A model generated the notes under the pieces. That model was not told where the DNA came from. It saw nothing but the letters and a program-made list of their open reading frames with translations, and searched no databases. Below, piece after piece: positions 6,597 to 13,653 of a DNA stretch of 16,488 bases. The position numbers and the translations under genes are program-made. Location: positions 1-16,488 of the forward strand of contig NZ_CAKQVD010000043.1 of the NCBI RefSeq assembly GCF_934277605.1, in the 5' to 3' direction. The DNA comes from an uncultured Anaerotignum sp. GTDB lineage: Bacteria > Bacillota > Clostridia > Lachnospirales > Anaerotignaceae. Position 1 is the stretch's first letter, and every line of letters begins with the position of its first letter.

Positions 6597-6628
6597 AAGG
6601 GACGCTCACCTTATGGTGAGCGTCCCTT
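6597..6628. terminator. Strong hairpin between convergent genes
   Basis: A perfect 14-bp stem, AAGGGACGCTCACC against GGTGAGCGTCCCTT, has a 4-base loop (TTAT). It sits between the convergent sigma operon (ends 6567) and cassette B (ends 6684), so it probably serves both directions, although neither side has a clear T tract. Confidence 0.65.
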
Positions 6629-6683
6629 GTCTTGAACTGATGATTTTGTATATCTGCCTTTCAGCCGAACTCACATCATGCTT

Positions 6684-7259
6684 TTATTTAATTGCAATAC
6701 TGGAGAGGATTGCCTGCACATCTGCATCCTTCAAGGAAATCTTTGCTTTATCCCCAAGTGTCGGGAAAATGGTAACCTGAATCTGCTTAGGCTCTGTTGT
6801 GGAAAGCACGATGATATCCGTATCCTCGGACTCTGTGGAAAATGCCTCCCATGTATAGTCGCCTGTTGTAATAGGATCCATTTCCTCAATATCCTCATAC
6901 CACAGCTTTGTATCATACATTTCTGTGCCATCTTCAAAGTAATCAATCTGGATACCGGGTGTTGTGAATTGGTCAAACTCTTCCTTTGCACCCTTGTGCA
7001 GACGGATACCGTGAGGATCGCCGGGTTCATCCGGATAATCGCCGAAATAGTCAGCCTTCGGGAAAGCCATCCAACCGCTTGGTGTTAATGCGGACATCAA
7101 GCTGGTTTCAAAGGGTTCGCCCGTAACCTTCTTCGAGGAAGTGCTGCCGCTGTCTCCGCCTCCGCCGCCACTGCCGCTGTCTCCGCCGCAAGCAGTCAAG
7201 CCCAGAACCATACCAAATGTTAAAAGTACTGCAAAAAAGCTTCTCATTTTCTTTTTCAT
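6684..7259 (-). CDS. Lipoprotein of cassette B
   Basis: A 191-residue paralogue of the lipoprotein at 760-1302, predicted to be anchored outside the membrane. It has a lysine-rich start (MKKKMR) and the lipobox LTAC. The Gly/Ser linker (residues about 25-43) is longer than the one in cassette A. The exported domain keeps the PDEPGDPHG block, PGIQIDYFE, GDYTWE and the ending KDADVQAILSSIAIK. Differences cluster in the linker and in the stretch after TEMYD. AAGGAG lies 7 bases before the ATG. It follows the tetraspan gene by about 70 bp. The function is unknown. Retention of the pair in two copies with conserved blocks argues that both copies are under selection. Confidence 0.85.
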   Translation of the reverse strand: MKKKMRSFFAVLLTFGMVLGLTACGGDSGSGGGGGDSGSTSSKKVTGEPFETSLMSALTPSGWMAFPKADYFGDYPDEPGDPHGIRLHKGAKEEFDQFTTPGIQIDYFEDGTEMYDTKLWYEDIEEMDPITTGDYTWEAFSTESEDTDIIVLSTTEPKQIQVTIFPTLGDKAKISLKDADVQAILSSIAIK

Positions 7260-7329
7260 AGCAATGCTCCTTTCCCTTCTACATCCCTATTTTCTCTTTT
7301 TCCTTCATTTCTGAACCATCGGAATGTTC

Positions 7330-7755
7330 TTATTCAGCAGCCATATTCGTGTTATTTACTTCATTCTTCATCTGTGTTGCACCGTAAGCATACAGGCCGG
7401 GCAAAAGCAGGTTAAGCACAAAGCTGATAACACTGAAATCTCCGCCGCCGACAACACCGATAATCATAGATACAATACTTAAGACAGCAATGATGATACC
7501 CCACTTGACACAACCGGCAGCCTTTTCAGGCTCTTTGCAGGCACCTACGCCCTTAATTCCTGCAATCAGCTCAAGCACAGATGCTGCAATGACGATGATG
7601 CAGCTTGCGTAGATAAGCCCCAGTCCCTGCGTACTTCCCATCAAGCCTGCAAAAGCACTGACACCGAGAATGGCAATCACGCCTGTGATGACTGCAATCA
7701 CACCGCCGATAATCATAAGAATAGATGTGACCTTCAAAAATTTCTGTCCCTTCAT
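7330..7755 (-). CDS. Small four-helix membrane protein of cassette B
   Basis: A 141-residue paralogue of the 1363-1782 product with the same four predicted membrane segments and an identical loop between helices 2 and 3 (GACKEPEKAAGCVKWGI). The first 20 residues and the stretch MIIGVVGGGDFSV are also identical. Most substitutions are conservative and lie in the helices; the last few residues differ. The ATG follows AAGGAGG, in a ribosome-site region nearly identical to that of cassette A. The conserved Cys and Lys in the loop are the only obvious candidate functional residues. The family cannot be named with confidence. Confidence 0.85.
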   Translation of the reverse strand: MKGQKFLKVTSILMIIGGVIAVITGVIAILGVSAFAGLMGSTQGLGLIYASCIIVIAASVLELIAGIKGVGACKEPEKAAGCVKWGIIIAVLSIVSMIIGVVGGGDFSVISFVLNLLLPGLYAYGATQMKNEVNNTNMAAE

Positions 7756-7937
7756 AACAATAACCTCCTTCTCCTTTTTGATACCAAACAGTTTTATCCG
7801 TCCGATCAGTGAATGATTCCTTATTGCTACATATTGCTTATTTCATTTTCAAGCTTCTCTAACATCAGAGTCATTGGGGCTTGGCAACAAGCGGATCCTC
7901 TCTTGTTCTCTTTTGCCTCCGCTCTTCTGTTACTCTT
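7756..7937 (-). promoter_or_regulatory. Long 5' leader of cassette B
   Basis: The inferred transcript starts near 7931 and has a leader of about 175 bases, against about 45 in cassette A. The extra segment has a short GCTTG-GCAA-CAAGC hairpin and a 15-codon open frame on the minus strand (7827-7874, starting MTLMLEKLE) without a good ribosome site. No known riboswitch was recognised. Confidence 0.35.
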
Positions 7938-8019
7938 GTTATATCAGAAAAAATGCACCATTGTATATGGTCTTAGGGATACTTTTCCGCCGATTTTACC
8001 GTAAGGTATCCATTGGATA
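7938..8019 (-). promoter_or_regulatory. Cassette B promoter and putative activator operator
   Basis: Same elements as at 1836-1917. On the minus strand: extended -10 TGATATAAC (7938-7946), poor -35, GTATCC (7977-7982), GGATAC (8006-8011) with 23 bp between the arms, and the palindrome TATCC-N3-GGATA (8007-8019). The distance from dyad to -10 is also the same. Conservation limited to these elements between two diverged copies works as a two-copy footprint. Confidence 0.6.
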
Positions 8020-8024
8020 ACACA

Positions 8025-8062
8025 AAAACGCACAAAACCAAAGATATGGTTTTGTGCGTTTT
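8025..8062 (-). terminator. Terminator of the binding-protein/LuxR operon
   Basis: A perfect 15-bp stem, AAAACGCACAAAACC (8025-8039) against GGTTTTGTGCGTTTT (8048-8062), is followed on the minus strand by TTTTTGTGTT. It starts 20 bases after the stop of the LuxR gene and separates that operon from the cassette B promoter. Its stem is shared with the hairpin at 1924-1959. Confidence 0.8.
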
Positions 8063-8081
8063 GCTGTGTTTTCAAATTGTG

Positions 8082-9674
8082 TCACATAATTTCCTGAAGC
8101 CTGCCGCAACGGCGAAGCAAATCAATATAAAGCATCAGCTCGTCTCTGGAGGATACCCCCAGCTTTTCATAGATGTTTCGATTGTGCTTGCGGACGGTAC
8201 TCATGCTGATAAACGCAAGCTCCGGAATTTCCGCAATCTCATGCCCATCTATATAATAACGAAGAATATTTTGTTCCGCCTCAGTGAGCGTTTTTCTTCG
8301 TTCAATAAACTGATTGAACAGCTCTGCGATATTGGGCGGCAGCTTTCCTTCCTCTAATTTCTGGTTTTGCGCTCTGGCATTTAAAAATGCTGCCAGCTCA
8401 TCTATCTCTGATATCCCCGAGGAAATTCCCTGCGCCAGCTGCTCTTCCTGCTGGAACTGCTTTAAAATATTCGTAATCGGATGAACAAACCGACGCACCA
8501 TAAAGAACGAAAGCACCAAAAGTGCCAAAAGCATACCCACGGCAGCTATAATCCAATTTCTTTGCACGCCTGCCAAGTAGGTCGCATAGCTTTCCTGCGG
8601 AACCAAAAGCACCGCCGTCCATACGGTATCCTCCGAATCCACCTTGGAAATCGGAATGGTTCGGTGCAGACCGATATATCGATCCGCTCCTGCATCATAC
8701 TCATTATAATACTGCCCGGGATGAATGGTAAGCGTTTCTGTCCCATCTAAGTAGGTACCGCTGACACTACCTACCAAGCCTTCCGATAACAGAAGCTGCT
8801 TATCCCGCATCGGTGCCAAGGCTGTCACAGCATAGCCGAATTGCCCTTCCACCGAAGGATAAGAAAATTGGAAATACAATGTGCTGACCTCTACCCCGCA
8901 GACACCATATACCGTGCCATTGCTGCCAACAATGGGAACACACAGAAGCATGACGGATTCCCATGTATCCTTTAGATTGATTCGCTTTGTCCAAAAATAA
9001 TGCTCTGCCGGGCGGTCTAAGGTTTCCTGCATCATCTCTCGGGAGCCGGGAATCCGTGAAATATCAAATTCCAAATTCCATCTGTTGTGCATCTCCAGAT
9101 TTTTTTGACGTGCAATATCAGGAATACCACGGAAATAAACCACAGTCGGAACAACCGGACTGCTTGCACTGAGGTTTGAATAGCGCAAATAAACCCCACT
9201 CCGAGAATCCTCCGCAGCAGCCTGCTTGGTGTTGACGGTTGCATTCAATACTGCATACGCACCGTTGCAGTTTGCTGTCTGCAAGGTTGTGTTGATGAGC
9301 GGATACATTGTCTCCTGCAAGTGCAGCAGTGCCTCCGGATTATCGTTAATCTCCTCTAACGAAAGTCCCTCCTGTAACAACGCTGCTTCAATTTCACGGC
9401 TCAATTCCTTTGAAAGATTTATCCCTTGGGCAGTCAAATGGTCTAATTGATCCTCCAGATGATCCTGCATATTTTTCATCTGAAGCTCCATCACCTCGTT
9501 GATTTGCTTGCCGCTCTTGGAAAAAGCCCCCGCAACAGATAAAAGAAAGATAACTGCCGCAAAAACTGACAGAATCATAATTCCCCAATAAAACATCAGC
9601 TTTCTCTGCATCCCGACGCTCTGCTTTTTCGCAAAGACATTCAGCTCCCGAAGCTCTTTCAGTTTCTTCAGCAC
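8082..9674 (-). CDS. Membrane-anchored LuxR-type regulator with extracytoplasmic sensor domain
   Basis: A 530-residue protein in one-component receptor form: short cytoplasmic N-terminus, membrane helix (about 27-49), large extracytoplasmic domain (about 50-372) of Cache-like size and pattern, second helix (about 373-393), a short HAMP-like linker with RRFVHPITNILKQF, and a LuxR/FixJ/GerE-type DNA-binding domain (about 463-525). The last holds LTEAEQNILRYYIDGHEIAEI and STVRKHNRNIYEKLGVSSRDE, with the Thr-Val-Arg-x-His of the recognition helix. No kinase or receiver domain is present, so the signal must pass across the membrane to the DNA-binding part directly. The start is GTG at 9674, 6 bases after GGGGGG. 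It lies 21 bp after the solute-binding protein gene and is co-transcribed with it. Cassette B lies directly downstream. The target genes are not known. Confidence 0.88.
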   Translation of the reverse strand: MLKKLKELRELNVFAKKQSVGMQRKLMFYWGIMILSVFAAVIFLLSVAGAFSKSGKQINEVMELQMKNMQDHLEDQLDHLTAQGINLSKELSREIEAALLQEGLSLEEINDNPEALLHLQETMYPLINTTLQTANCNGAYAVLNATVNTKQAAAEDSRSGVYLRYSNLSASSPVVPTVVYFRGIPDIARQKNLEMHNRWNLEFDISRIPGSREMMQETLDRPAEHYFWTKRINLKDTWESVMLLCVPIVGSNGTVYGVCGVEVSTLYFQFSYPSVEGQFGYAVTALAPMRDKQLLLSEGLVGSVSGTYLDGTETLTIHPGQYYNEYDAGADRYIGLHRTIPISKVDSEDTVWTAVLLVPQESYATYLAGVQRNWIIAAVGMLLALLVLSFFMVRRFVHPITNILKQFQQEEQLAQGISSGISEIDELAAFLNARAQNQKLEEGKLPPNIAELFNQFIERRKTLTEAEQNILRYYIDGHEIAEIPELAFISMSTVRKHNRNIYEKLGVSSRDELMLYIDLLRRCGRLQEIM

Positions 9675-9695
9675 GCCATTCCCCCCTCTCCTGCT

Positions 9696-11069
9696 TTATC
9701 TCTCCACGTTCTTCTTAAATTCCCTAAACCGTTTTTCACTAATCTGTTCTAAATCGGTTTCCCCGTTTTCCAGATATTCCCGCCGTCCAAGCGAAAGCTG
9801 CGACCTTGCGCTGTCCTCCAAGGCGGTTTCCAGTGTCAGATAGTTTTCCATCTGCGGCGGCACATAGAATGTATACTCCGCCTGCGTATCCATATATGCT
9901 TGATAAAGAGACGCATATTTGGCATTATCCATTCCCTCAATGGCCTTTGGCAGTTCATTTTCAAATGCCGCCTTTGTTACAGGCATATAGCCCGTTTGGG
10001 TTACAAACTCCACGTTATGCTCCGGCTCCGTCAGCCACTTAAGGAAGGTCACTGCCGCCTTCTCCTTCTCGGGCGTGGAACGAACCGTGCAAAAGCCTGC
10101 GCCCCTCTGCATAACCAGCTTTTCCCCATTTTCAAATACAGGGCAAGGTCTGGAAACAATGGAAATATTCTCGGAAGTATTATCCGGATATGTCACAACA
10201 TCACTATAATAAAGAATGCTTGCAGAGGATGCCACGCTCACAATGCTGTCTCCGGTACGAATGGACTCCGTCGCATAGCCGCCCTTGAGCCAAATACCGC
10301 CACGCAATGCCGCATGAGCCAACAAATCCCACGCCTTTTGGAAGGTCGGCCCGAAGGCCAGCTTATCCCCTTGGAAGAAATCCTCTCCCATGGATTCCGT
10401 TCCCACTTGGAAATAATTAAAATAATAATCGTGAACAAACATGGACTTGCCGTCGCCTGGGATGTCCGGTGTTTGTGCATCCGTCCATTCCGCATAGGCC
10501 TCTGCTGCCCGAAACAGCCCTTCCCATGTGTTCAAATCCTCCATTTTTACGCCTGTTGCCTTAGAAAAACGGTCAAAAATCGTCTGATTGATATACAGAA
10601 TCTCCGTCGATTTTGCAACGGGCAACACAAGCAAACGGTCATTTACCATGCCCTCCTCCACAAATGCAGGAATAAAGGCTGACAGCTCCTTTTCGCTAAA
10701 ATAATCCTTATAGTCCACCAAAATACTGTCATCCGGCAGTGCCATAACCGTTTTGGGATAAGAAATAAATAAATCCGGCAGTGCCGAAGCGCCCGGTTCT
10801 CCATTTGCAGCCGCCAGCACCAAATCGTGAATCGTATTGGTGTTGGATACCGAGGTAACCTGCACATTGATTTTTTTCTCTTTCCCAACCGTCTGATTGA
10901 ATTGGTTAATCAAATCATTCAACGGAGAATCCGTTTGCCCGCCATAAACGTGCCAGACTGTAATCGTTGTTGGCGCATCCTCATTTTTTGATGTGCCGGA
11001 ACAGCCCGAGCAAAGCAATCCCATCGTAAGCAATAAACAAAATGCAATTTTTCTTTTTATCCTTTTCAT
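9696..11069 (-). CDS. ABC-type extracellular solute-binding lipoprotein (family 1)
   Basis: A 457-residue protein of the UgpB/MalE-like family-1 binding proteins. A signal peptide with KRIKRK is followed by a hydrophobic stretch and a Cys in LLCSGCSG; the lipobox is slightly unusual with Cys at -3. The mature start has the family pattern TITVWHVYGGQTDSPLNDLI. A late segment, KAAVTFLKWLTEPEHNVEFV, is also typical of the family. The start is placed at the ATG at 11069 because GGGGG is 9 bases upstream of it and directly abuts the ATG at 11078. No permease or ATPase gene is nearby, and the next gene encodes a membrane LuxR sensor. It probably presents a ligand, perhaps a sugar or oligosaccharide, to that sensor rather than serving import; this is inference, since permeases could lie elsewhere. 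Confidence 0.88.
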   Translation of the reverse strand: MKRIKRKIAFCLLLTMGLLCSGCSGTSKNEDAPTTITVWHVYGGQTDSPLNDLINQFNQTVGKEKKINVQVTSVSNTNTIHDLVLAAANGEPGASALPDLFISYPKTVMALPDDSILVDYKDYFSEKELSAFIPAFVEEGMVNDRLLVLPVAKSTEILYINQTIFDRFSKATGVKMEDLNTWEGLFRAAEAYAEWTDAQTPDIPGDGKSMFVHDYYFNYFQVGTESMGEDFFQGDKLAFGPTFQKAWDLLAHAALRGGIWLKGGYATESIRTGDSIVSVASSASILYYSDVVTYPDNTSENISIVSRPCPVFENGEKLVMQRGAGFCTVRSTPEKEKAAVTFLKWLTEPEHNVEFVTQTGYMPVTKAAFENELPKAIEGMDNAKYASLYQAYMDTQAEYTFYVPPQMENYLTLETALEDSARSQLSLGRREYLENGETDLEQISEKRFREFKKNVER

Positions 11070-11091
11070 ATATGCCATCCCCCTTCATTTC

Positions 11092-11121
11092 AGTATAACA
11101 CAAAGAACACAGACCTGCCAA
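11092..11121 (-). promoter_or_regulatory. Proximal candidate promoter for the binding-protein operon
   Basis: On the minus strand, TTGGCA (11116-11121), an 18-bp spacer and TATACT (11092-11097). The leader would be only about 16 bases, barely enough for the ribosome site, so the distal promoter at 11208-11236 is an alternative. Confidence 0.45.
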
Positions 11122-11207
11122 CAAAACTCGACATAAGCCTACAAATGAAGTTTTCTTTCGGCAAAATCCACTTGTGAAAGACAATTGTTTTTTTCTCCTT
11201 TTGAACT

Positions 11208-11236
11208 ATTTTAACAAATTCTGTAATAACTATCAA
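11208..11236 (-). promoter_or_regulatory. Distal candidate promoter for the binding-protein operon
   Basis: On the minus strand, TTGATA (11231-11236), a 17-bp spacer and TAAAAT (11208-11213). It would give a leader of about 130 bases, which contains an AAAGGAG followed by a TTG-start frame (11184 down to 10981) overlapping the binding-protein gene. Confidence 0.45.
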
Positions 11237-11302
11237 TAACAATAAAAATCTCTTTTATCAAATTAAACTCTCTTTTTATTAAAAGCCTATCAACACATCT
11301 AA

Positions 11303-11331
11303 TTGACAAGCTTCCATAGCATAGCTACAAT
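11303..11331 (+). promoter_or_regulatory. Sigma-A promoter of the alcohol dehydrogenase gene
   Basis: A perfect TTGACA (11303-11308), a 17-bp spacer and TACAAT (11326-11331) lie about 57 bases upstream of the start. Two direct repeats of the form CTCTTTT(T)AT, exactly 20 bp apart (11250-11258 and 11270-11279), lie just upstream and could bind a regulator. Confidence 0.75.
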
Positions 11332-11388
11332 AAAAGCAGGATAAAAATTTTTATAAGAACAAAAAAGAAAGGTATGGGTGAGGCAATC

Positions 11389-12558
11389 ATGTTAGGTAAC
11401 TTTTCTTACTGCAATCCAACCAAGCTGTATTTCGGAAAAAAATCCTTGAATTATCTCAATGATGAGCTATCCAAGTACGGCAAAAATGTTGTGCTGATAT
11501 ACGGCGGCGGCTCCATTAAGAAAAATGGAATTTATGATGCCGTAACTGCTCTTTTAAAAGAAAATGGCAAAAATGTGGCGGAGATTAGCGGTGTTATGCC
11601 TAATCCCACCGTTGCAAAGCTGCATGAGGGAATTGAAATTGCCCGTGCGCATAAAGCGGATTTGCTGCTTGCCGTTGGCGGCGGCTCTGTCTGCGATTAT
11701 TCCAAGGCTGTCTCCGTTTCCGTTCATTGCGAGGAGGAGCCTTGGGAGAAATATTTTGTTCGCTTTGAGGAGCCGAGCTGCGAGATTATTCCTGTCGGCT
11801 GTGTGCTTACCATGGTTGGCACCGGCTCTGAAATGAATGCAGGCAGCGTAATTACCAACACGGAAACACATCAGAAAATTGCCCATGTTTTTGCCGACGA
11901 AAAAATTATGCCTCGGTTTACGATATTGAACCCCGAATATACGTTTACACTGCCGAAATATCAGATGGTTTCCGGTATATATGATATTTTTAATCACATC
12001 TGCGAGCAATATTTTTCCGATGAAGATGACAACACCAGTGATTACATCAGCGAGGGCTTAATGCGTTCTGTGATTCATTCCAGCCGTATAGCCGTACAAA
12101 ATCCACTGGATTATGAAGCACGCAGCAACCTGATGTGGACAGCCACATGGGCACTGAATACGCTCATTGACAAAGGAAAGCACACAGACTGGATGGTGCA
12201 TATGTTGGGGCAGGCCGTCGGGGGCTATACCGATGCAACACATGGCATGACGCTTTCTGCGGTATCCCTGCCGTATTATCGCCATGTGCTGCCCTATGCC
12301 ATCCCGAAATTCAACCGTTTTGCCAAAAATGTCTGGAATATCAATGCAGAGGGCAAAACCGCAGAGCAGGTGGCACAGGAGGGTCTTTCTGCTATGGAAA
12401 ACTGGATGCGTGAAATCGGTGTGGTGCTGCATCTTGCAGAGCTTGGTGTAACCGAGGATATGCTGGAGGGCATCGCAGATGTCACATTGATTTTAAAAGG
12501 CGGCTATCACGTTCCCAATCGAGCGGAAATCATCGAGATTTTAAGGGAAAGCCTTTGA
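11389..12558 (+). CDS. Iron-containing alcohol dehydrogenase, butanol dehydrogenase type
   Basis: A 389-residue cytoplasmic oxidoreductase of the group III (iron-dependent) family, closest in pattern to clostridial BdhA/BdhB and E. coli YqhD. These reduce aldehydes to alcohols with NAD(P)H. The N-terminus (NPTKLYFGKKSL), the dinucleotide loop (VLIYGGGSIKKNGIYD), the GGGS near residue 97 and TMVGTGSEMN near 142-151 are family hallmarks. All four metal ligands are present: Asp199 and His203 in YDIFNH, His271 in MVHMLGQ and His285 in ATHGMTLS. Length is normal. The start is set at 11389 (MLGNF) because GTGAGG is 6 bases upstream; the ATG at 11374 is too close to its only ribosome-like site. It is monocistronic and divergent from the binding-protein operon. 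Substrate undetermined; a fermentative or detoxifying aldehyde reductase is likely. Confidence 0.93.
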   Translation: MLGNFSYCNPTKLYFGKKSLNYLNDELSKYGKNVVLIYGGGSIKKNGIYDAVTALLKENGKNVAEISGVMPNPTVAKLHEGIEIARAHKADLLLAVGGGSVCDYSKAVSVSVHCEEEPWEKYFVRFEEPSCEIIPVGCVLTMVGTGSEMNAGSVITNTETHQKIAHVFADEKIMPRFTILNPEYTFTLPKYQMVSGIYDIFNHICEQYFSDEDDNTSDYISEGLMRSVIHSSRIAVQNPLDYEARSNLMWTATWALNTLIDKGKHTDWMVHMLGQAVGGYTDATHGMTLSAVSLPYYRHVLPYAIPKFNRFAKNVWNINAEGKTAEQVAQEGLSAMENWMREIGVVLHLAELGVTEDMLEGIADVTLILKGGYHVPNRAEIIEILRESL

Positions 12559-12605
12559 TTTCATTCGGCTAAAACAAAAAACAAGCCATATAATCTTAAT
12601 CCATC

Positions 12606-12637
12606 GGGCAGAGCTGAATTTTCAGCTTCTGCCCTTT
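12606..12637 (+). terminator. Terminator of the alcohol dehydrogenase gene
   Basis: GGGCAGA-GCTGAA pairs with TTCAGC-T-TCTGCCC (one bulged T), followed by TTT. It lies about 48 bases after the stop at 12558. The T tract is short. Confidence 0.65.
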
Positions 12638-12655
12638 GTGCTGTAAAGTATTTTT

Positions 12656-12686
12656 TCAAAAAGAAGCAGGCCGACATTTGCCGACC
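12656..12686 (-). terminator. Terminator of the carrier/aminotransferase/dehydrogenase operon
   Basis: On the minus strand GGTCGGC pairs with GTCGGCC (two G-U pairs) around AAAT, followed by TGCTTCTTTTTG. It lies 38 bases after the stop at 12724. Confidence 0.7.
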
Positions 12687-12723
12687 TATTTCCCTTGCTA
12701 TCATTCATTTTTTAGGTATCCGT

Positions 12724-13638
12724 TTATGCTTCTGCTCCACCCTTTCCTTCCAAATAATGAAACAGATTTTCCAATACCTTTTCTTGCAATCGCTCTAATG
12801 CCTGTGTTGTCCCACCGGATGCCTTATTCTTAAAATATACATTATCAAAATCCAATAGGGTTAAATCCCCCAGAGCCAAATCCGAATCACAGGAAAGATA
12901 TGTATTGGGGCGTTTTAACCACTCCCGCACAGCCGAAATCTCATAGGAAGGACTCAGTCCGGTATTGATGAGCAGCTTATGCTCTCCCAACGCCGCAAAT
13001 TCCTCTGCACCCAAGAGAACAACATTCTTATTCAAGCAGGTACATACAACCTCAGCTTCCGTCAAAAGCTCATGCAATGGCAAATATTGAATCCCCCTTG
13101 CCTCCTGCTCCGGTTTTCTGGTTCTGCTGTAATAGCACACATCTGCACCCAACACCTGCATGGCATGTGCTATTTTTCTGCCTGTATCCCCCAAACCGAT
13201 GATTCCCATTTTGACTCCTGTCATTTCCTTTGCATAGGATTCAAAAATGTGGTTGGCGTATCCATGAAATAGACCAATGATTTCATATAGTACAAATTCC
13301 ACAACACCATTGTCCCCATACTCTCTGACACCTGTCACAGTAACCCCAAGCTCCTTCGCCGCCTGCATATCAACATTGGCACTTTCCGGAGAATAAAGAC
13401 TACAGCACAGTCCGATATAGTGCAGCTTCGGGCAATTTTCCAAAACCTCTCTGCTAATGCTGCTGGTGTAGCTCATCAAAATCCCATCTGCATCCTGAAT
13501 ACGCTTCAAAATCTCTGCATCATCCTTTGGTACGGTATCATAGGCAGTAATCTGTTTTGCCGTTTTTTTGAGCGTCTCCATCATTTTTGATGAAACATTG
13601 GAGGGCTCCATAATCACGAGATGTTCAAAAGTAAACAA
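12724..13638 (-). CDS. D-2-hydroxyacid dehydrogenase family protein with altered catalytic residues
   Basis: A 304-residue protein with the D-2-hydroxyacid dehydrogenase fold. The substrate domain is about 1-105. The nucleotide domain has GLGDTG at 148-153, followed by YYSRTRKPE (169-177). An Arg there instead of the usual Asp suggests NADPH, and the string resembles glyoxylate reductases. The active-site motifs are abnormal. The usual Asn-Thr-x-Arg-Gly reads NTGLS (225-229), so Arg is Leu228. The Asp-x-x-x-Glu-Pro segment has no Glu. Thr-Pro-His reads Lys-Asn-Lys (270-272). Either it uses different chemistry or it has another role. The start is a TTG at 13638, 7 bases after GGGGG; a later ATG at 13611 would cut into the first strand. 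It is the last gene of the operon, 15 bp after the aminotransferase. Confidence 0.88.
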   Translation of the reverse strand: MFTFEHLVIMEPSNVSSKMMETLKKTAKQITAYDTVPKDDAEILKRIQDADGILMSYTSSISREVLENCPKLHYIGLCCSLYSPESANVDMQAAKELGVTVTGVREYGDNGVVEFVLYEIIGLFHGYANHIFESYAKEMTGVKMGIIGLGDTGRKIAHAMQVLGADVCYYSRTRKPEQEARGIQYLPLHELLTEAEVVCTCLNKNVVLLGAEEFAALGEHKLLINTGLSPSYEISAVREWLKRPNTYLSCDSDLALGDLTLLDFDNVYFKNKASGGTTQALERLQEKVLENLFHYLEGKGGAEA

Positions 13639-13653
13639 CTGCCTTCCCCCTTT

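Larger units (their letters stand above)
6684..8062 (-). repeat. Cassette B: second copy of the duplicated unit
   Basis: Same order and orientation as cassette A (760-1960): terminator hairpin, conserved promoter/operator, tetraspan protein, lipoprotein. Cassette B has about 125 extra bases between promoter and first gene. It lies immediately downstream of the LuxR-type gene (8082-9674). The two copies are direct repeats flanking about 4.7 kb with the stalk, LysE and sigma genes. Confidence 0.8.

Noticed and set aside
1924..8062. The two similar hairpins (1924-1959 and 8025-8062) as ends of a transposable element
   Set aside because: Both lie in the same orientation at the same end of the duplicated cassettes, have T tracts on the minus strand and no transposase or target-site duplication. 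Terminators carried within a segmental duplication explain them better.
9900..10682. A 260-codon plus-strand frame inside the solute-binding protein gene
   Set aside because: It is antisense to a gene with clear family motifs; its Cys/His/Arg-rich composition is typical of a shadow frame and no ribosome site was seen.
10981..11184. A 67-codon minus-strand frame (TTG start, AAAGGAG upstream) overlapping the start of the solute-binding protein gene
   Set aside because: Most of its length is out of frame inside the binding-protein signal sequence, it contains the ribosome site of that gene, and its composition (many Cys and Lys) looks like a shadow. It is noted only as a possible leader peptide if the distal promoter is used.
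11554..12432. Minus-strand frames within the alcohol dehydrogenase gene
   Set aside because: The plus-strand gene has all four metal ligands and full family length; the antisense frames have no start signals.
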